A stretch of DNA of 36,726 nt. Source: Altererythrobacter sp. (GTDB lineage Bacteria > Pseudomonadota > Alphaproteobacteria > Sphingomonadales > Sphingomonadaceae). The position numbers and the translations under genes were made by a program. The stretch is from assembly GCA_023260985.1 (NCBI GenBank), contig JALRKY010000001.1, positions 1 to 36,726 on the forward strand, written 5' to 3'. Each line of letters opens with the position of its first letter. Positions within the stretch are counted from its first letter, which is position 1. Below, piece after piece: positions 1-11,232 of the stretch. The notes beneath the pieces were generated by a model. The model had not been told where the DNA came from and searched no databases. It worked only from the letters and a program-made list of their open reading frames with translations.

Positions 1-301
1 CGTCAAGGTCTTCGGCATCGTCTTCCTCGGCCACTGGCGCGGGCGCCACCAGCCGGAGATCCGCGAGGTCGGCTGGGCCATGCGCGCCGGCATGCTGCTC
101 GCCGCGGTCTCCTGCCTCGCGCTGGGGGTGCTGCCGCCCCTGGTCATCGAAGCGCAGAGCCTGCCCGAGCGCGACATTCCGGACTACGTTGCGGCCGACG
201 GCAACACCAAGGTGACCTTCACCCGCGTGCCGAAGCTCGACGAAGTGCCCTACCCGGTCACCATGGAACCGAACCTGGTCGTCGAGTTCTACTCGCGCTA
301 A
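1..301 (+). CDS. C-terminal end of a proton-pumping antiporter/complex I-like membrane subunit (partial)
   Basis: The reading frame is open from base 2 and ends at the TAA at 299-301, so only about the last 99 residues are present. They begin with the pattern [12 protein letters not shown] and continue into a hydrophobic helix ([20 protein letters not shown]). This resembles the end of the proton-conducting membrane subunits shared by HyfB/hydrogenase-4 component B, MnhD/MrpD and NuoL/NuoN. About 50 polar residues follow the last helix, ending VVEFYSR. The visible Met at 80 is internal and is not the start. The exact subfamily cannot be fixed from this fragment; the HyfB-like group is my best guess. 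A strong terminator follows directly, so this is the last gene of its transcript. Confidence 0.6.
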   Translation, partial: VKVFGIVFLGHWRGRHQPEIREVGWAMRAGMLLAAVSCLALGVLPPLVIEAQSLPERDIPDYVAADGNTKVTFTRVPKLDEVPYPVTMEPNLVVEFYSR

Positions 302-327
302 GGCTGTACCAAGCGATCACGCAAGAG

Positions 328-354
328 AGGGCGGTCCGAATGGGCCGCCCTTTT
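328..354 (+). terminator. Intrinsic terminator after the antiporter-like gene
   Basis: AGGGCGG (328-334) pairs with CCGCCCT (345-351). The inner bases 335-337 and 342-344 extend this to a 10-bp stem with one G-T pair and a four-base loop. The 3' arm runs straight into TTTT. It lies 27 bases after the stop codon. Confidence 0.88.
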
Positions 355-376
355 ACTTTCGGCTCGGCCTGTTAAA

Positions 377-400
377 TTAGGTTTCAATATGTGAACCTAA
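377..400. promoter_or_regulatory. 24-bp palindromic operator upstream of the quinone-reductase gene
   Basis: TTAGGTT (377-383) is mirrored by AACCTAA (394-400) around a 10-bp centre, giving a 24-bp dyad that ends 22 bases before the ATG at 423. Seven base pairs per arm are perfect. A possible -10 (TTAAAT, 372-377) abuts the left arm, so a bound protein would block transcription start. The geometry suits a dimeric MarR-, HxlR- or TetR-type repressor. No regulator gene is adjacent, so the binding protein is unknown. Confidence 0.6.
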
Positions 401-422
401 ATGCGTCGAGAGGAGCAGGATA

Positions 423-1061
423 ATGAACATACTCATAATTGACGGTCATCCCGATGCCAATCGCCTGACCTCTCATCTCCTCGATGCGTACGAAAGCGCG
501 TTACCTGGCTCAGCTACTTTCAGCAGGATAGCGGTATGCGACCTCTCCTTCAGCCCAAACTTGCGCCATGGTTATGCCAAGCGCACCGAATGGGAACCGG
601 ACCTGCTTAACCTCGCGCGGAAACTCGACGAATGCGACCATCTGGTAATCGCTTTTCCAATGTGGTGGGGCAGCGAGCCAGGTGAACTCAAGGGATTGCT
701 GGACCGACTGCTTTTGCCGGGATTCTCCTTCGCCTACCACCAAGATGACCCTTGGTGGGATCGCCTGATGGAAGGCCGTTCTGCAGATGTCATCGCGACT
801 ATGGATACGCCCCCGCTGTTCCTGCGGCTTATGTACGGCAATGCTATCGTCAAACGCTGGAAGCGCCAGATACTTGGATTTTGTGGATTCAAGCCCGTGC
901 GCTTCCTCGCACTTGGCCCGGTAAGGGACGGCGAAGCAAACAAACGGTTGCCGCGATGGCGATCGCAAGTCGAAAAACTTGCCCGATCGATACGGACTGT
1001 CGAGCCAGGTAAGAAGCAACCACGGCTCGAACATTTCTTGAAAGCCGGCAAACTAGCCTGA
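423..1061 (+). CDS. NAD(P)H:quinone oxidoreductase-like flavoprotein (flavodoxin-2 fold)
   Basis: This 212-residue protein has the layout of the Flavodoxin_2 family (KefF, MdaB, NQO1 type). It opens with a beta strand and nucleotide loop ([18 protein letters not shown], residues 2-19). The FMN-contacting segment [19 protein letters not shown] lies near residues 78-96, and the family's C-terminal region closes the fold. Members are soluble FMN or FAD enzymes that carry out two-electron reduction of quinones or similar electrophiles with NAD(P)H. The ATG at 423 is supported by GAGAGGAG at 408-415. The gene stands alone with its own operator. By eye its GC is lower than that of its neighbours, which could mean later acquisition. 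Its end overlaps the end of tgt by 9 bases, tail to tail. The substrate is not predictable. Confidence 0.8.
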   Translation: MNILIIDGHPDANRLTSHLLDAYESALPGSATFSRIAVCDLSFSPNLRHGYAKRTEWEPDLLNLARKLDECDHLVIAFPMWWGSEPGELKGLLDRLLLPGFSFAYHQDDPWWDRLMEGRSADVIATMDTPPLFLRLMYGNAIVKRWKRQILGFCGFKPVRFLALGPVRDGEANKRLPRWRSQVEKLARSIRTVEPGKKQPRLEHFLKAGKLA

Positions 1062-2180
1062 CGAATAATCCCGCCGGAAGTCACTCGCGAACGCCGCAAA
1101 GCGTCCATCCCCGGTCGCGTCGCGCATCGCCGCCATCAGTTGCTGGTAGAAGCTGAGATTGTGCTCTGTCACTAGCATGGCGCCAAGTATCTCGCCCGAC
1201 TTGTGCAAGTGATGGAGATAAGCGCGCGAATAGCTTCCGCAGGTGGCGCAGGTGCATCTGTCATCGAGCGGCCCGCTATCCTCCGCATGGCGCGCGTTGC
1301 GCAAATTTAGCGGGCCGCTCCAGGTGAAGGCCTGCCCATTGCGGCCCGAGCGCGTCGGCAACACACAATCAAACATGTCGATCCCTCGCTCGACCGCGCC
1401 CACGAGGTCGTCAGGCTTACCCACGCCCATCAGGTAACGCGGCTTGTCCTGCGGCAATTGCTCGGGCGCGAAATCGAGCGTGGCGAACATCGCCTCCTGC
1501 CCCTCGCCCACGGCTAGCCCACCCACAGCATAGCCATCGAAACCGATCCCGATCAGCTTCTCGGCGCTGACCTTGCGAAGCTCCTCATCGAGAGCGCCCT
1601 GCTGTATGCCGAACAGCGCCGCTCGTCCCGCATGTTCGTCGCCGCTGTCGAAACCGTCGCGGCTGCGCTTTGCCCAGCGCATCGACATCTCCATCGAACG
1701 GGCAATCACATCGCGCGGCTGGTCCGCCCGCGGGCATTCGTCGAATGCCATGACGATGTCGCTACCGAGCAGGCGCTGGATTTCCATCGAGCGTTCGGGC
1801 GTGAGCATGTGCTTCGAGCCATCGAGGTGGCTGCGGAATTCGACGCCCTCCTCGGTGAGCTTGCGCAGCTCCGAAAGGCTCATCACCTGGTAGCCGCCGC
1901 TGTCGGTCAGGATCGGGCGCGGCCAGTTCATGAACTGGTGCAGCCCGCCCAAGCGGGCAACCCGCTCCGCCCCGGGACGGAGCATCAAATGGTAGGTGTT
2001 GCCCAGGATGATGTCCGCGCCGGTTGCGCGCACGTTTTCGGGCTTCATCGCCTTGACCGTGGCGGCTGTGCCGACGGGCATGAAGGCAGGCGTGCGGATT
2101 TCCCCGCGCAGCATGCGGATTGTGCCGGTGCGGGCCTTGCCGTCGGTGGCATCGATCGAGAAGGAAAAGCGGTCTGCCAT
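1053..2180 (-). CDS. tgt: tRNA-guanine transglycosylase
   Basis: This 375-residue enzyme exchanges guanine 34 for preQ1 in the tRNAs for Asp, Asn, His and Tyr, the base-swap step of queuosine synthesis. The catalytic Asp lies in [11 protein letters not shown] (D93), and the nucleophilic Asp is D271 in [14 protein letters not shown]. The zinc site is C309, C311, C314 and H340 (CTCATC, then LVTEHNL). The length is normal for bacterial Tgt. It is the last gene of a long minus-strand string. queA, which acts two steps later, lies upstream beyond two ABC-transporter genes. No strong ribosome site is visible before the ATG at 2180. Confidence 0.97.
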   Translation of the reverse strand: MADRFSFSIDATDGKARTGTIRMLRGEIRTPAFMPVGTAATVKAMKPENVRATGADIILGNTYHLMLRPGAERVARLGGLHQFMNWPRPILTDSGGYQVMSLSELRKLTEEGVEFRSHLDGSKHMLTPERSMEIQRLLGSDIVMAFDECPRADQPRDVIARSMEMSMRWAKRSRDGFDSGDEHAGRAALFGIQQGALDEELRKVSAEKLIGIGFDGYAVGGLAVGEGQEAMFATLDFAPEQLPQDKPRYLMGVGKPDDLVGAVERGIDMFDCVLPTRSGRNGQAFTWSGPLNLRNARHAEDSGPLDDRCTCATCGSYSRAYLHHLHKSGEILGAMLVTEHNLSFYQQLMAAMRDATGDGRFAAFASDFRRDYSSG

Positions 2181-2201
2181 AGCGCCCGCGCGCCTAGCCG
2201 T

Positions 2202-2966
2202 TCACGCTCTCAGGCGCCAGCCCGTCTTGAAGATGTAAGCGATGATTGCCACGCATACCGCCAGGAAGCAGAGCGTGATGCCGAGCGAAAGCCCGAAATT
2301 GACATCGGCGCTGCCGTAGAAAGTCCAGCGCAGCCCGCTGACGAGATAGACGATCGGGTTGAACAGCGCGATCTTGTCCCATGGCTCGGGCAGCATGTCG
2401 ATCGAGTAGAATGTGCCGCCAAGGAAGGTGAGCGGCGTGAGGAACAGCATCGGGATGATCCCGAGTTTCTCGAAATTGTCCGCCCAGATGCCAAGGATGA
2501 AGCCGAACAGGCTGAAGGCCGCGGCGACCAGCATGATATAGACCACCGCCAGCAGTGGGTGTGCGATCGAATAATCGACGAGCAGCCGGGCAGTGACGAG
2601 GATTATCGCGGCAAGGATCAGGCTCTTCGTGGCAGCCGCGCCGACGAAACCGATCAGCGTTTCCGCCACGCCCACCGGTGCGCTGAGGAGTTCGTAAATC
2701 GTCCCCGTGAAGCGCGGCATGTAGATGCCGAAGCTTGAGTTGCTGGTTGTCTCGCCCAGCAAGGTGAGCATCAGCAGGCCGGGAATGATGAAAGAGCCAT
2801 AGCCGACCCCGCTAAGGTCGGGCATGCGCCCGCCGATCGCCGCACCGAATACGATGAAGTAAAGCGAAGTCGTGAGCACGGGCGCCAGCACCGACTGGAA
2901 GGCGGTGCGCAGGAAGCGGACCAGTTCGCGCTTGTAGATCGACCAGGTGGAACGCCACGCAATCAT
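2202..2966 (-). CDS. ABC-2 type transporter permease
   Basis: This 254-residue membrane protein has about six hydrophobic helices. It has the typical ABC-2 (NodJ/YadH-like) start, WSIYKRELVRFLRTAFQSVL, and the conserved segment LGGTFYSIDMLPEPW in the second half. It should form a homodimeric channel powered by the ATPase encoded just upstream. Its ATG overlaps the ATPase stop in an ATGA motif, a sign of translational coupling. Such exporters move polysaccharide, lipid or drug substrates; nothing here reveals which. The pair lies between queA and tgt, which is unusual company for queuosine genes. Confidence 0.9.
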   Translation of the reverse strand: MIAWRSTWSIYKRELVRFLRTAFQSVLAPVLTTSLYFIVFGAAIGGRMPDLSGVGYGSFIIPGLLMLTLLGETTSNSSFGIYMPRFTGTIYELLSAPVGVAETLIGFVGAAATKSLILAAIILVTARLLVDYSIAHPLLAVVYIMLVAAAFSLFGFILGIWADNFEKLGIIPMLFLTPLTFLGGTFYSIDMLPEPWDKIALFNPIVYLVSGLRWTFYGSADVNFGLSLGITLCFLAVCVAIIAYIFKTGWRLRA

Positions 2967-3907
2967 GCCGCGGCCTCCTCGTGATCGAGCAGCGAAACGA
3001 AGATCTCCTCGAGGCTGCTCTCTCGCGTGTCGATCCCGGTATAGTCGATCCCGGCGCGGGTCAGCGCCTTGGTCAGCTCGGCGACTTCCGCCTTGCCCTT
3101 GCCCGTACCGTCACCCCCGCGATAGCGCAGCGACATCCCGCCATTCTCCAGCTCGACCGGGAAGCTGGCGATGGCGGGCGGTATCTCGCTCATCGGCACA
3201 GCCAGCGCGATGTGCGCCTCGGTTCGGCCGAGCTTGGCCATCATGGCCGATTTGTCGTCGACAGTGATGAGCCGCCCCTTGTTAATGATGCCCACCCGGT
3301 CGGCCATTTCCTCGGCTTCTTCAATGTAATGCGTGGTGAGGATGACGGTAACGCCGCGCGCGCGCATCTGTCCGATGATCGCCCACATGCCCTTGCGCAG
3401 CTCGACATCGACCCCTGCCGTGGGCTCGTCGAGGAACAGAAGGTCTGGCTCGTGCGCCAGCGCCTTCGCAATCAGCACGCGGCGCTTCATCCCGCCCGAC
3501 AGCGTCATGATGCGATCGTTGCGCTTCTCCCACAGGCTGAGCGAACGCAGGATTTCCTCGATCCGTCCCTTGTCCGGCGCGAGGCCGAACAATCCGCGCG
3601 AATAGCTTACCGCGCGGATCACCGGCTCGAACATGTCGGTGCTGAGTTCCTGCGGGACCAGGCCGATCCGGCGACGTGCATCGCGCCAATGCGAAGCTAT
3701 GTCCTGCCCGAAAGCATGGATCGTGCCGCCGGTCGGTCGGACCAGCCCGCACACCGCGCCGATCAACGTGGTCTTGCCCGCACCATTGGGGCCAAGCAGC
3801 GCGAAAATTTCGCCTTTGCGGATTTCCAGGTCGACGTGATCAAGTGCTTTCAGGCCGCCGGGATAGATCTTGGTCAGGCCGCGTAACTCAAGAATGGGTT
3901 CGCTCAT
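2963..3907 (-). CDS. ABC transporter ATP-binding protein (partner of the ABC-2 permease)
   Basis: This 314-residue ATPase has Walker A GPNGAGKT (residues 39-46), the signature LSGGM (136-140), Walker B LLFLDEPT (156-163) and the switch His in LTTHYIEEAEEM. About 90 residues follow the ATPase core, as in the NodI/YadG/CcmA-like exporter ATPases. It lies nine bases after queA and overlaps the permease gene by four bases, so the two are surely made together. The substrate is unknown. Confidence 0.92.
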   Translation of the reverse strand: MSEPILELRGLTKIYPGGLKALDHVDLEIRKGEIFALLGPNGAGKTTLIGAVCGLVRPTGGTIHAFGQDIASHWRDARRRIGLVPQELSTDMFEPVIRAVSYSRGLFGLAPDKGRIEEILRSLSLWEKRNDRIMTLSGGMKRRVLIAKALAHEPDLLFLDEPTAGVDVELRKGMWAIIGQMRARGVTVILTTHYIEEAEEMADRVGIINKGRLITVDDKSAMMAKLGRTEAHIALAVPMSEIPPAIASFPVELENGGMSLRYRGGDGTGKGKAEVAELTKALTRAGIDYTGIDTRESSLEEIFVSLLDHEEAAA

Positions 3908-3916
3908 TGCAACCGA

Positions 3917-4951
3917 TTAGGGCAAGAGCAATGAGGAGTCACCATAGGAATAGAAGCGATATTCCGCCTCGATTGCGTGGGCATAGGCCGCCATCATGCG
4001 CTCCCTTCCCATCAGTGCGCTGACCAGCATCATCAGGGTCGACTTGGGCAGGTGAAAATTGGTCATCAGCCCATCGACGGCCTTGAAGCGGTAGCCGGGC
4101 GTGATGAAAATCGCGGTGTCGCCTTCGAACCGAGCAATCGTGCCGTCGTCGTGCGCGGCGCTCTCAAGCAGGCGTAACGAAGTCGTGCCGACCGCGATGA
4201 TCCGGCCGCCAGCGGCACGTGCCGCGTTCAGCCGCGCAGCCGCCTGGGGTTCGATCCGGCCCCATTCGGCATGCATCTGGTGATTCTCGGTGTCTTCGGC
4301 CTTTACCGGCAGGAAAGTGCCAGCGCCGACATGCAGGGTCAGCGTTTCGCTGAGGATGCCGTGGTCAACGAGATCCCGCATCAACCGATCGGTGAAATGG
4401 AGCGCGGCTGTTGGTGCTGCAACGGCGCCATCCTTGGCCGCGAACATCGTCTGATAGTCTTCGCGGTCGCGCTCATCGGTTGCGCGTTTGCCCGCGATAT
4501 AGGGCGGCAAAGGCATGGTTCCCGCGCGGTCGAGCAACACCTCGACCGGCTCGTCGCCCTCGAAGAAAAGCGTGAAACTGCCATCGGCGTGCCGCGCTTC
4601 CGCTATCGCTGTAACCCCGCCCCCGAAAACCAGCTGGTCGCCTTCCTTCACGCGCTTGGCGTTGCGGATGAAGGCAATCCAGCGGCGCAGGTCTTCCCGC
4701 TTGTGCAGCGTCGCGCCGATCTTTGCTTCACCGCCAGCCTTGCGGCCTTCAAGTTGGGCCGGGATCACGCGGGTATCGTTGAACACCAGCACATCGCCCG
4801 GCTCGAGCAATTCGGGCAAGTCGCGGATATGGCGGTCGAGGAACTCTCCTTCGCCGTGCACCACCAGCATGCGCGCGGCATCGCGCGGACGTACCGGGCG
4901 CAGCGCTATCCGCTCTGGCGGAAGCTCAAAATCGAATAGGTCAACATGCAT
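3917..4951 (-). CDS. queA: S-adenosylmethionine:tRNA ribosyltransferase-isomerase
   Basis: QueA transfers and rearranges the ribosyl group of S-adenosylmethionine onto preQ1 in tRNA, giving epoxyqueuosine. The 344-residue product starts with the family hallmark [24 protein letters not shown]. It contains [15 protein letters not shown] and MHAEWGRI, and ends with [17 protein letters not shown]. Start 4951 is preceded on the minus strand by AGGGG at a sensible distance. It sits between a periplasmic prolyl isomerase gene and the ABC pair in one co-directional string. Confidence 0.97.
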   Translation of the reverse strand: MHVDLFDFELPPERIALRPVRPRDAARMLVVHGEGEFLDRHIRDLPELLEPGDVLVFNDTRVIPAQLEGRKAGGEAKIGATLHKREDLRRWIAFIRNAKRVKEGDQLVFGGGVTAIAEARHADGSFTLFFEGDEPVEVLLDRAGTMPLPPYIAGKRATDERDREDYQTMFAAKDGAVAAPTAALHFTDRLMRDLVDHGILSETLTLHVGAGTFLPVKAEDTENHQMHAEWGRIEPQAAARLNAARAAGGRIIAVGTTSLRLLESAAHDDGTIARFEGDTAIFITPGYRFKAVDGLMTNFHLPKSTLMMLVSALMGRERMMAAYAHAIEAEYRFYSYGDSSLLLP

Positions 4952-4990
4952 TGCCTGCGCCCCTAGAGGCGGGATACGGCGATGAAAAGG

Positions 4991-5659
4991 CTAATTGCCG
5001 ATCGGCGCGCTCAGCATGTCGGCAGTGATATCCTGCTGCGCTTCAACTTCTGGCATCGTCGGACGCGGCTTGTTGTCGGCCGCGATCGAGGCTTGCACGA
5101 TGCGTGTGGGATTGGCGGGGGGCTCGCCGCGATTAATCGCATCGATACCGGCCATGTTGCTGATCACACGACCGAAGTTAGTGTAGCGCTTGTCGAGGCT
5201 GAAACGGGGATAGAACACTATGAAAAACTGGCTGTTGGCGCTGTCTTCATCGTTAGCACGGGCCATCGAGACCGTACCGCGAATGTGCGGGATCGGGCTG
5301 AACTCGGCCTCGAGGTCGGGCAATTCCGAACCGCCCTGCCCTGTGCCGGTTGGATCACCACCCTGCGCCATGAAACCCTCGATCACGCGATGGAAGATCA
5401 CACCTTCGTAGAAGCCCTGGCGGGTCAGCGTTTTGATCCGCTCGACATGATTGGGCGCCCAATTTGGCATCAGGCGGATCGCCACGCGCTCGCCGTTCGA
5501 CAGGTCTAGCAGCCAAATGTTCTCCGGATCTGCCGCGAGGTCGTAATTGACTGCATCATAAACCCGCGGGCCAGCGGGCGCCTCGTCCTGGGCGATGGCC
5601 GGAAGCGGTGCGGAGAGCAGGCCGAGCGTAGCGGCGATGGCGAAAACGTTCTTCAGCAT
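4991..5659 (-). CDS. Exported cyclophilin-type peptidyl-prolyl cis-trans isomerase
   Basis: I start this at the ATG at 5659, giving 222 residues. That start gives a textbook signal peptide: MLKN, a hydrophobic core, then a likely cut after PLPAIA at residue 23. The in-frame extension upstream to 5770 would bury that signal and reads like non-coding sequence. The mature part carries the cyclophilin motifs IFHRVIEGFMAQGGDPTGTGQGG and NSQFFIVF. The enzyme should catalyse prolyl isomerisation of proteins folding in the periplasm. It belongs to the coaD-ppi-queA gene order. The ribosome site (GTGAAG) is weak. Confidence 0.9.
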   Translation of the reverse strand: MLKNVFAIAATLGLLSAPLPAIAQDEAPAGPRVYDAVNYDLAADPENIWLLDLSNGERVAIRLMPNWAPNHVERIKTLTRQGFYEGVIFHRVIEGFMAQGGDPTGTGQGGSELPDLEAEFSPIPHIRGTVSMARANDEDSANSQFFIVFYPRFSLDKRYTNFGRVISNMAGIDAINRGEPPANPTRIVQASIAADNKPRPTMPEVEAQQDITADMLSAPIGN

Positions 5660-5745
5660 GTTTGACTTCACGAAGGTTTGAATTCCCGATGAGTTGGCGG
5701 GCGGTCTAGCCGCACATCTCTGTCGCCGCAATGAATGATCGCGGC

Positions 5746-5769
5746 TGGCTGCACAGCTTCGTGCAGCCA
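5746..5769. repeat. Perfect 9-bp hairpin between coaD and the cyclophilin gene
   Basis: TGGCTGCAC (5746-5754) and GTGCAGCCA (5761-5769) flank a six-base loop, immediately after the coaD stop on the minus strand. There is no T run on either side, so it is not a standard terminator. It may be an RNA processing or stability element that tunes expression between the two genes. Confidence 0.5.
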
Positions 5770-5770
5770 A

Positions 5771-6283
5771 TCAACGACCGCCAAGCCGACCGTTCCGTTC
5801 GACCCTGGCAATCACGTCTTGACACACACTGCGCGTAACGAATTTGGAGATATCGCCGCCATAAAGCGCGATTTCCTTGACCAAGCGACTCGCGATCGGC
5901 TGCAATGCCACATCGGCCATCAGGAACACCGTTTCGATATCGTAGTTGAGCTGCCGGTTCATGCCGGTCAGCTGGTACTCATATTCAAAATCGGTCACGC
6001 CGCGGATTCCGCGGATTACCACTAGGGCCCCCATACGGTCGGCGAAATCCATCAGAAGCGAGTTGAACCCTTCGACACGGATCTTCCCATCCGCGATCGA
6101 GGCTACCTCGCGCTCGATCATGGCGATGCGTTCGTCATCGGAGAACATCGGTGACTTTGCGGCGTTGGTGGTTACGCCGATAATCAATTCGTCGACCAGC
6201 TTTGCGCCGCGTTCGATGATATCCATGTGGCCGAGCGTGATCGGGTCGAAAGTGCCCGGATAAATGCCGATGCGTCGAGTCAC
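5771..6283 (-). CDS. coaD: Phosphopantetheine adenylyltransferase
   Basis: CoaD joins ATP and 4'-phosphopantetheine to give dephospho-CoA, the penultimate step of coenzyme A synthesis. The 170-residue product opens with IGIYPGTFDPITLGHMDII, the nucleotidyltransferase fold with its TxGH motif at residues 16-19. It carries VVIRGIRGVTDFEYEYQLTGMNR and a C-terminal region ending in RVERNGRLGG. The start is a GTG at 6283 that overlaps the ispA stop (GTGA) and follows a good GGAGAGAG ribosome site. This overlap ties it to ispA. Confidence 0.96.
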   Translation of the reverse strand: MTRRIGIYPGTFDPITLGHMDIIERGAKLVDELIIGVTTNAAKSPMFSDDERIAMIEREVASIADGKIRVEGFNSLLMDFADRMGALVVIRGIRGVTDFEYEYQLTGMNRQLNYDIETVFLMADVALQPIASRLVKEIALYGGDISKFVTRSVCQDVIARVERNGRLGGR

Positions 6284-7185
6284 TTGTCTCTCTCCACGAT
6301 ATAGCGCGCAATGGCCGTAAGCATCCGTGCATCCTCGCCATGAGCGGCAAGGTGCCCCGCTGCTTGTTCTACCAGAGCCTTGGCCTGTTCGCGCGCCTTT
6401 TCAGCCCCCATCAGTGTGACAAAGGTCTGCTTGCCCTGCCCCTCGTCTTTTCGCAGCGCCTTGCCTGCCTTGGCTTCATCGCCTTCATGATCGAGCAGGT
6501 CGTCAGCGATCTGGAACGCGAGGCCGATGTCACGCGAATAGGCGCGCAAGTGCACCCGGCCTTCGGGCGGAACATGGCCCATTATCGTACCCATTTCGAC
6601 CGACGCCGCTAGCAGCGCTCCCGTCTTAAGCTGCTGCAACCGGGTGATGGTGTGAAGATCATAATCTTCCTTCTCCGCCATCATGTCCATCATCTGCCCG
6701 CCGGCCATCCCGTCCTTGCCGCTGGCCCGACCAAGGGTCGAAATCAGCTCAACCCTGATGAAAGGATCCGCGCTAGTTTCAGGATCGGACAGGATTTCGA
6801 ATGCGAGCGCATGCAGCGCATCGCCGGCAAGTACCGCAGTAGCCTCATCAAATGTCTTGTGGAGCGTAGGCTTGCCGTGGCGCATGTCGTCATCGTCCAT
6901 GCAGGGCAGATCATCGTGGATCAGCGAATAGACATGGATCGCCTCGATCGCACAGGCCGCGCGCAATGCCCGGTCGCGATCCACACCGAACAATTCTGCT
7001 GTGCTCACCAGCAGCAGCGGCCGCACGCGCTTGCCGCCGCCGATCGTAGCATAGCGCATCGCTTCGACCAGGCGCGCACGGCTGTCCTGCGGCACTGGCA
7101 GCATGGCATCGAACACGCTGTCGATCTCGCGTTGCACACGCGTGAGCGCTTCCTTCATCAAGCTGAAGTCGATAGCCGGAACCAT
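6280..7185 (-). CDS. ispA: Short-chain polyprenyl diphosphate synthase, probably farnesyl diphosphate synthase
   Basis: This 301-residue prenyltransferase condenses isopentenyl diphosphate with allylic primers to give farnesyl diphosphate for quinones, undecaprenyl phosphate and carotenoids. The first Asp-rich motif is DDLPCMDDDD (residues 91-100), with two residues inserted between the aspartates and an aromatic Tyr five residues before it. That arrangement is typical of bacterial farnesyl synthases. The second motif is DDLLD (228-232). xseB lies five bases upstream, a pairing found in many proteobacteria. Geranylgeranyl product specificity cannot be excluded by eye. Confidence 0.93.
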   Translation of the reverse strand: MVPAIDFSLMKEALTRVQREIDSVFDAMLPVPQDSRARLVEAMRYATIGGGKRVRPLLLVSTAELFGVDRDRALRAACAIEAIHVYSLIHDDLPCMDDDDMRHGKPTLHKTFDEATAVLAGDALHALAFEILSDPETSADPFIRVELISTLGRASGKDGMAGGQMMDMMAEKEDYDLHTITRLQQLKTGALLAASVEMGTIMGHVPPEGRVHLRAYSRDIGLAFQIADDLLDHEGDEAKAGKALRKDEGQGKQTFVTLMGAEKAREQAKALVEQAAGHLAAHGEDARMLTAIARYIVERDK

Positions 7186-7190
7186 TCAGC

Positions 7191-7472
7191 CTATCCGTCG
7201 GAATCGAACGGCGCTGTGCCTGTGGCGGCGCCGCTTCCGTCGGTCACGATACGCTCGATTCGCGCCTGCGCATCGTCAAGCCGCTTCTGGCAATGCTTGC
7301 GCAGTGCCTCTCCGCGTTCATAAAGCGCGATCGATTGATCGAGTGGGACATTCCCACTCTCCAATTGCTGCACGATCTCTTCCAGCGCGCCCAACGCCTG
7401 CTCGAAGCTTAATTGCGATATCTCGGTCGTGTCAGAAATGGCCTTGGCCCCTTTCACTTGCATGGTGAGCAT
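7191..7472 (-). CDS. xseB: Exodeoxyribonuclease VII small subunit
   Basis: XseB is the small helical subunit that assembles with XseA into the single-strand exonuclease VII. The core SFEQALGALEEIVQQLESGNVPLDQSIALYERGEALRKHC is the family signature, followed by an acidic Gly/Ala-rich tail. The start may be the ATG at 7472 or the second Met at 7463; neither has a clear ribosome site. It is the first gene of the minus-strand string that continues through ispA, coaD, ppi, queA, the ABC genes and tgt. Confidence 0.92.
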   Translation of the reverse strand: MLTMQVKGAKAISDTTEISQLSFEQALGALEEIVQQLESGNVPLDQSIALYERGEALRKHCQKRLDDAQARIERIVTDGSGAATGTAPFDSDG

Positions 7473-7497
7473 TGACCGCCACGGCGCGGACGGTCAA
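7472..7497. repeat. Inverted repeat in the divergent xseB/DUF2177 gap
   Basis: TTGACCG (7472-7478) is mirrored by CGGTCAA (7491-7497) with a 12-base centre, in the 60-base gap between two divergent genes. It touches the first possible xseB start codon. It could be an operator or an RNA stem. No convincing -10 boxes were found on either strand. Confidence 0.3.
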
Positions 7498-7532
7498 GCT
7501 GTCAGTCGATAAGAGCTAACTGGGAGTTGCGG

Positions 7533-7937
7533 ATGACCAAGTGGATAATCGCCTATCTCGTCGCTGCGGTCGCCTTTGGTATCCTCGACTCCGTCTGGCT
7601 GCGGTGGGCTGGACCAAATCTCTACCGGCCAGTGATCGGCGAAATCATGGCGGATGATTTCCGCATGGTCCCGGCGGCAGTCTTTTACGTCGCCTATCTC
7701 GCCGGAATGGTGTGGTTCGCGATTCGTCCGGCGCTCGAAAGCGGCCAGGTGACGACCGCGATTCTCAATGGAGCGCTGCTTGGTGCGCTTTGCTATGCCA
7801 CTTTCGACCTCACCAGCCAGGCCGTCTTCAAGGTCTGGGCGACCCATGTGAGCGTGGCCGACATACTCTGGGGCACTTTCGCTACCGCGACTGCCAGCGC
7901 GATCGCGACCTGGACCACTCTCAAGTTCGCTAGCTGA
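7533..7937 (+). CDS. DUF2177 family inner-membrane protein
   Basis: This small membrane protein of about 134 residues has four predicted helices. It has the DUF2177 pattern: the N-terminal helix with FGILDSVWLRW, then an A-VFYVAYLAGMVWFAI helix, then LNGALLGALCYATFDLTSQAVFK, then a final helix. I place the start at the ATG at 7533 because GGGAG (7522-7526) lies six bases before it; an in-frame TTG at 7527 is closer and less likely. The function of the family is unknown. The next membrane gene begins eight bases after its end, suggesting one transcript. Confidence 0.8.
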   Translation: MTKWIIAYLVAAVAFGILDSVWLRWAGPNLYRPVIGEIMADDFRMVPAAVFYVAYLAGMVWFAIRPALESGQVTTAILNGALLGALCYATFDLTSQAVFKVWATHVSVADILWGTFATATASAIATWTTLKFAS

Positions 7938-7944
7938 GACGGGC

Positions 7945-8607
7945 ATGTTCATAGGACACTTTGCCCCTGCCTTTGCGGCCGCCGCAGTCAGCCGCCGCGC
8001 GCCCGGCCTTGGCACGTTATTCGTCGCAGCGCAGCTAGTCGATTGGGCCTTCTTTGCATTCGCCGCAGTCGGGATAGAACACATGCGGATCGATCCGCAT
8101 GCCACAGTGATGGTGCCTTTCGACCTCTATTACATGCCCTATACGCACAGCCTGCTGGGCACTGGTGTTTGGGCAGTGATCTTTGGCCTGTTGGTCTTCG
8201 CGATCCTGCGCGACAAAGTAGCCGGAATTCTGGCCGGTCTGGTGGTACTGTCCCACTGGGGTCTCGACTGGCTCGTCCACCGCCCTGATCTTACCCTTGC
8301 AGGAGGCGGTACGGCCTTCGGCCTTGGACTATGGAATTATCCGGCCATCGAAATGCCGCTGGAAATCGGCATCACGCTGGGAGCATTCTATTGGTATGTC
8401 AGGAGCACACGCGGGCCGATCGGCCAACCGCTGGTGCTGATGGCGCTGCTGCTGGTATTCCAGGCGATCAACTGGTTCGCGCCCCATCCGGCGCAGGCTG
8501 GCTTGGTGCTTTATCTTCAGGCGCTGGCCGCCTTTGCCGTTGCGGCATTCTTCGCACGGTGGGCGGGGGACAATCGGCGGCACAAACGCGCGCGGGACTG
8601 GCGATAG
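7945..8607 (+). CDS. Multi-pass membrane protein, possibly of the YdjM-like metal-dependent hydrolase superfamily
   Basis: This protein of 220 residues has about six hydrophobic segments. Polar residues inside or beside the membrane stand out: GHFAPAF near the start, MPYTHSLLG near residue 70, and [13 protein letters not shown] near residue 110. His/Asp sets of this kind occur in YdjM/DUF457-type membrane proteins, which are thought to be zinc-dependent hydrolases. That assignment is a resemblance, not a proof. It lies between the DUF2177 gene and purL on the same strand. The His and Asp residues make a simple structural role less likely. Confidence 0.6.
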   Translation: MFIGHFAPAFAAAAVSRRAPGLGTLFVAAQLVDWAFFAFAAVGIEHMRIDPHATVMVPFDLYYMPYTHSLLGTGVWAVIFGLLVFAILRDKVAGILAGLVVLSHWGLDWLVHRPDLTLAGGGTAFGLGLWNYPAIEMPLEIGITLGAFYWYVRSTRGPIGQPLVLMALLLVFQAINWFAPHPAQAGLVLYLQALAAFAVAAFFARWAGDNRRHKRARDWR

Positions 8608-8635
8608 AGGCATACGGGCGCTAAGGGCGCTCACC

Positions 8636-11227
<2,592 letters not shown>

Positions 11228-11232
11228 CTATC

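Noticed and set aside
1632-2738. Long plus-strand frame across tgt and the ABC permease
   Set aside because: It is antisense to two certain genes and its composition reflects their codon bias; no domain is visible.
5660-5770. Longer cyclophilin starting at 5770
   Set aside because: It would place 37 polar residues before a clear signal peptide and run through a perfect hairpin.
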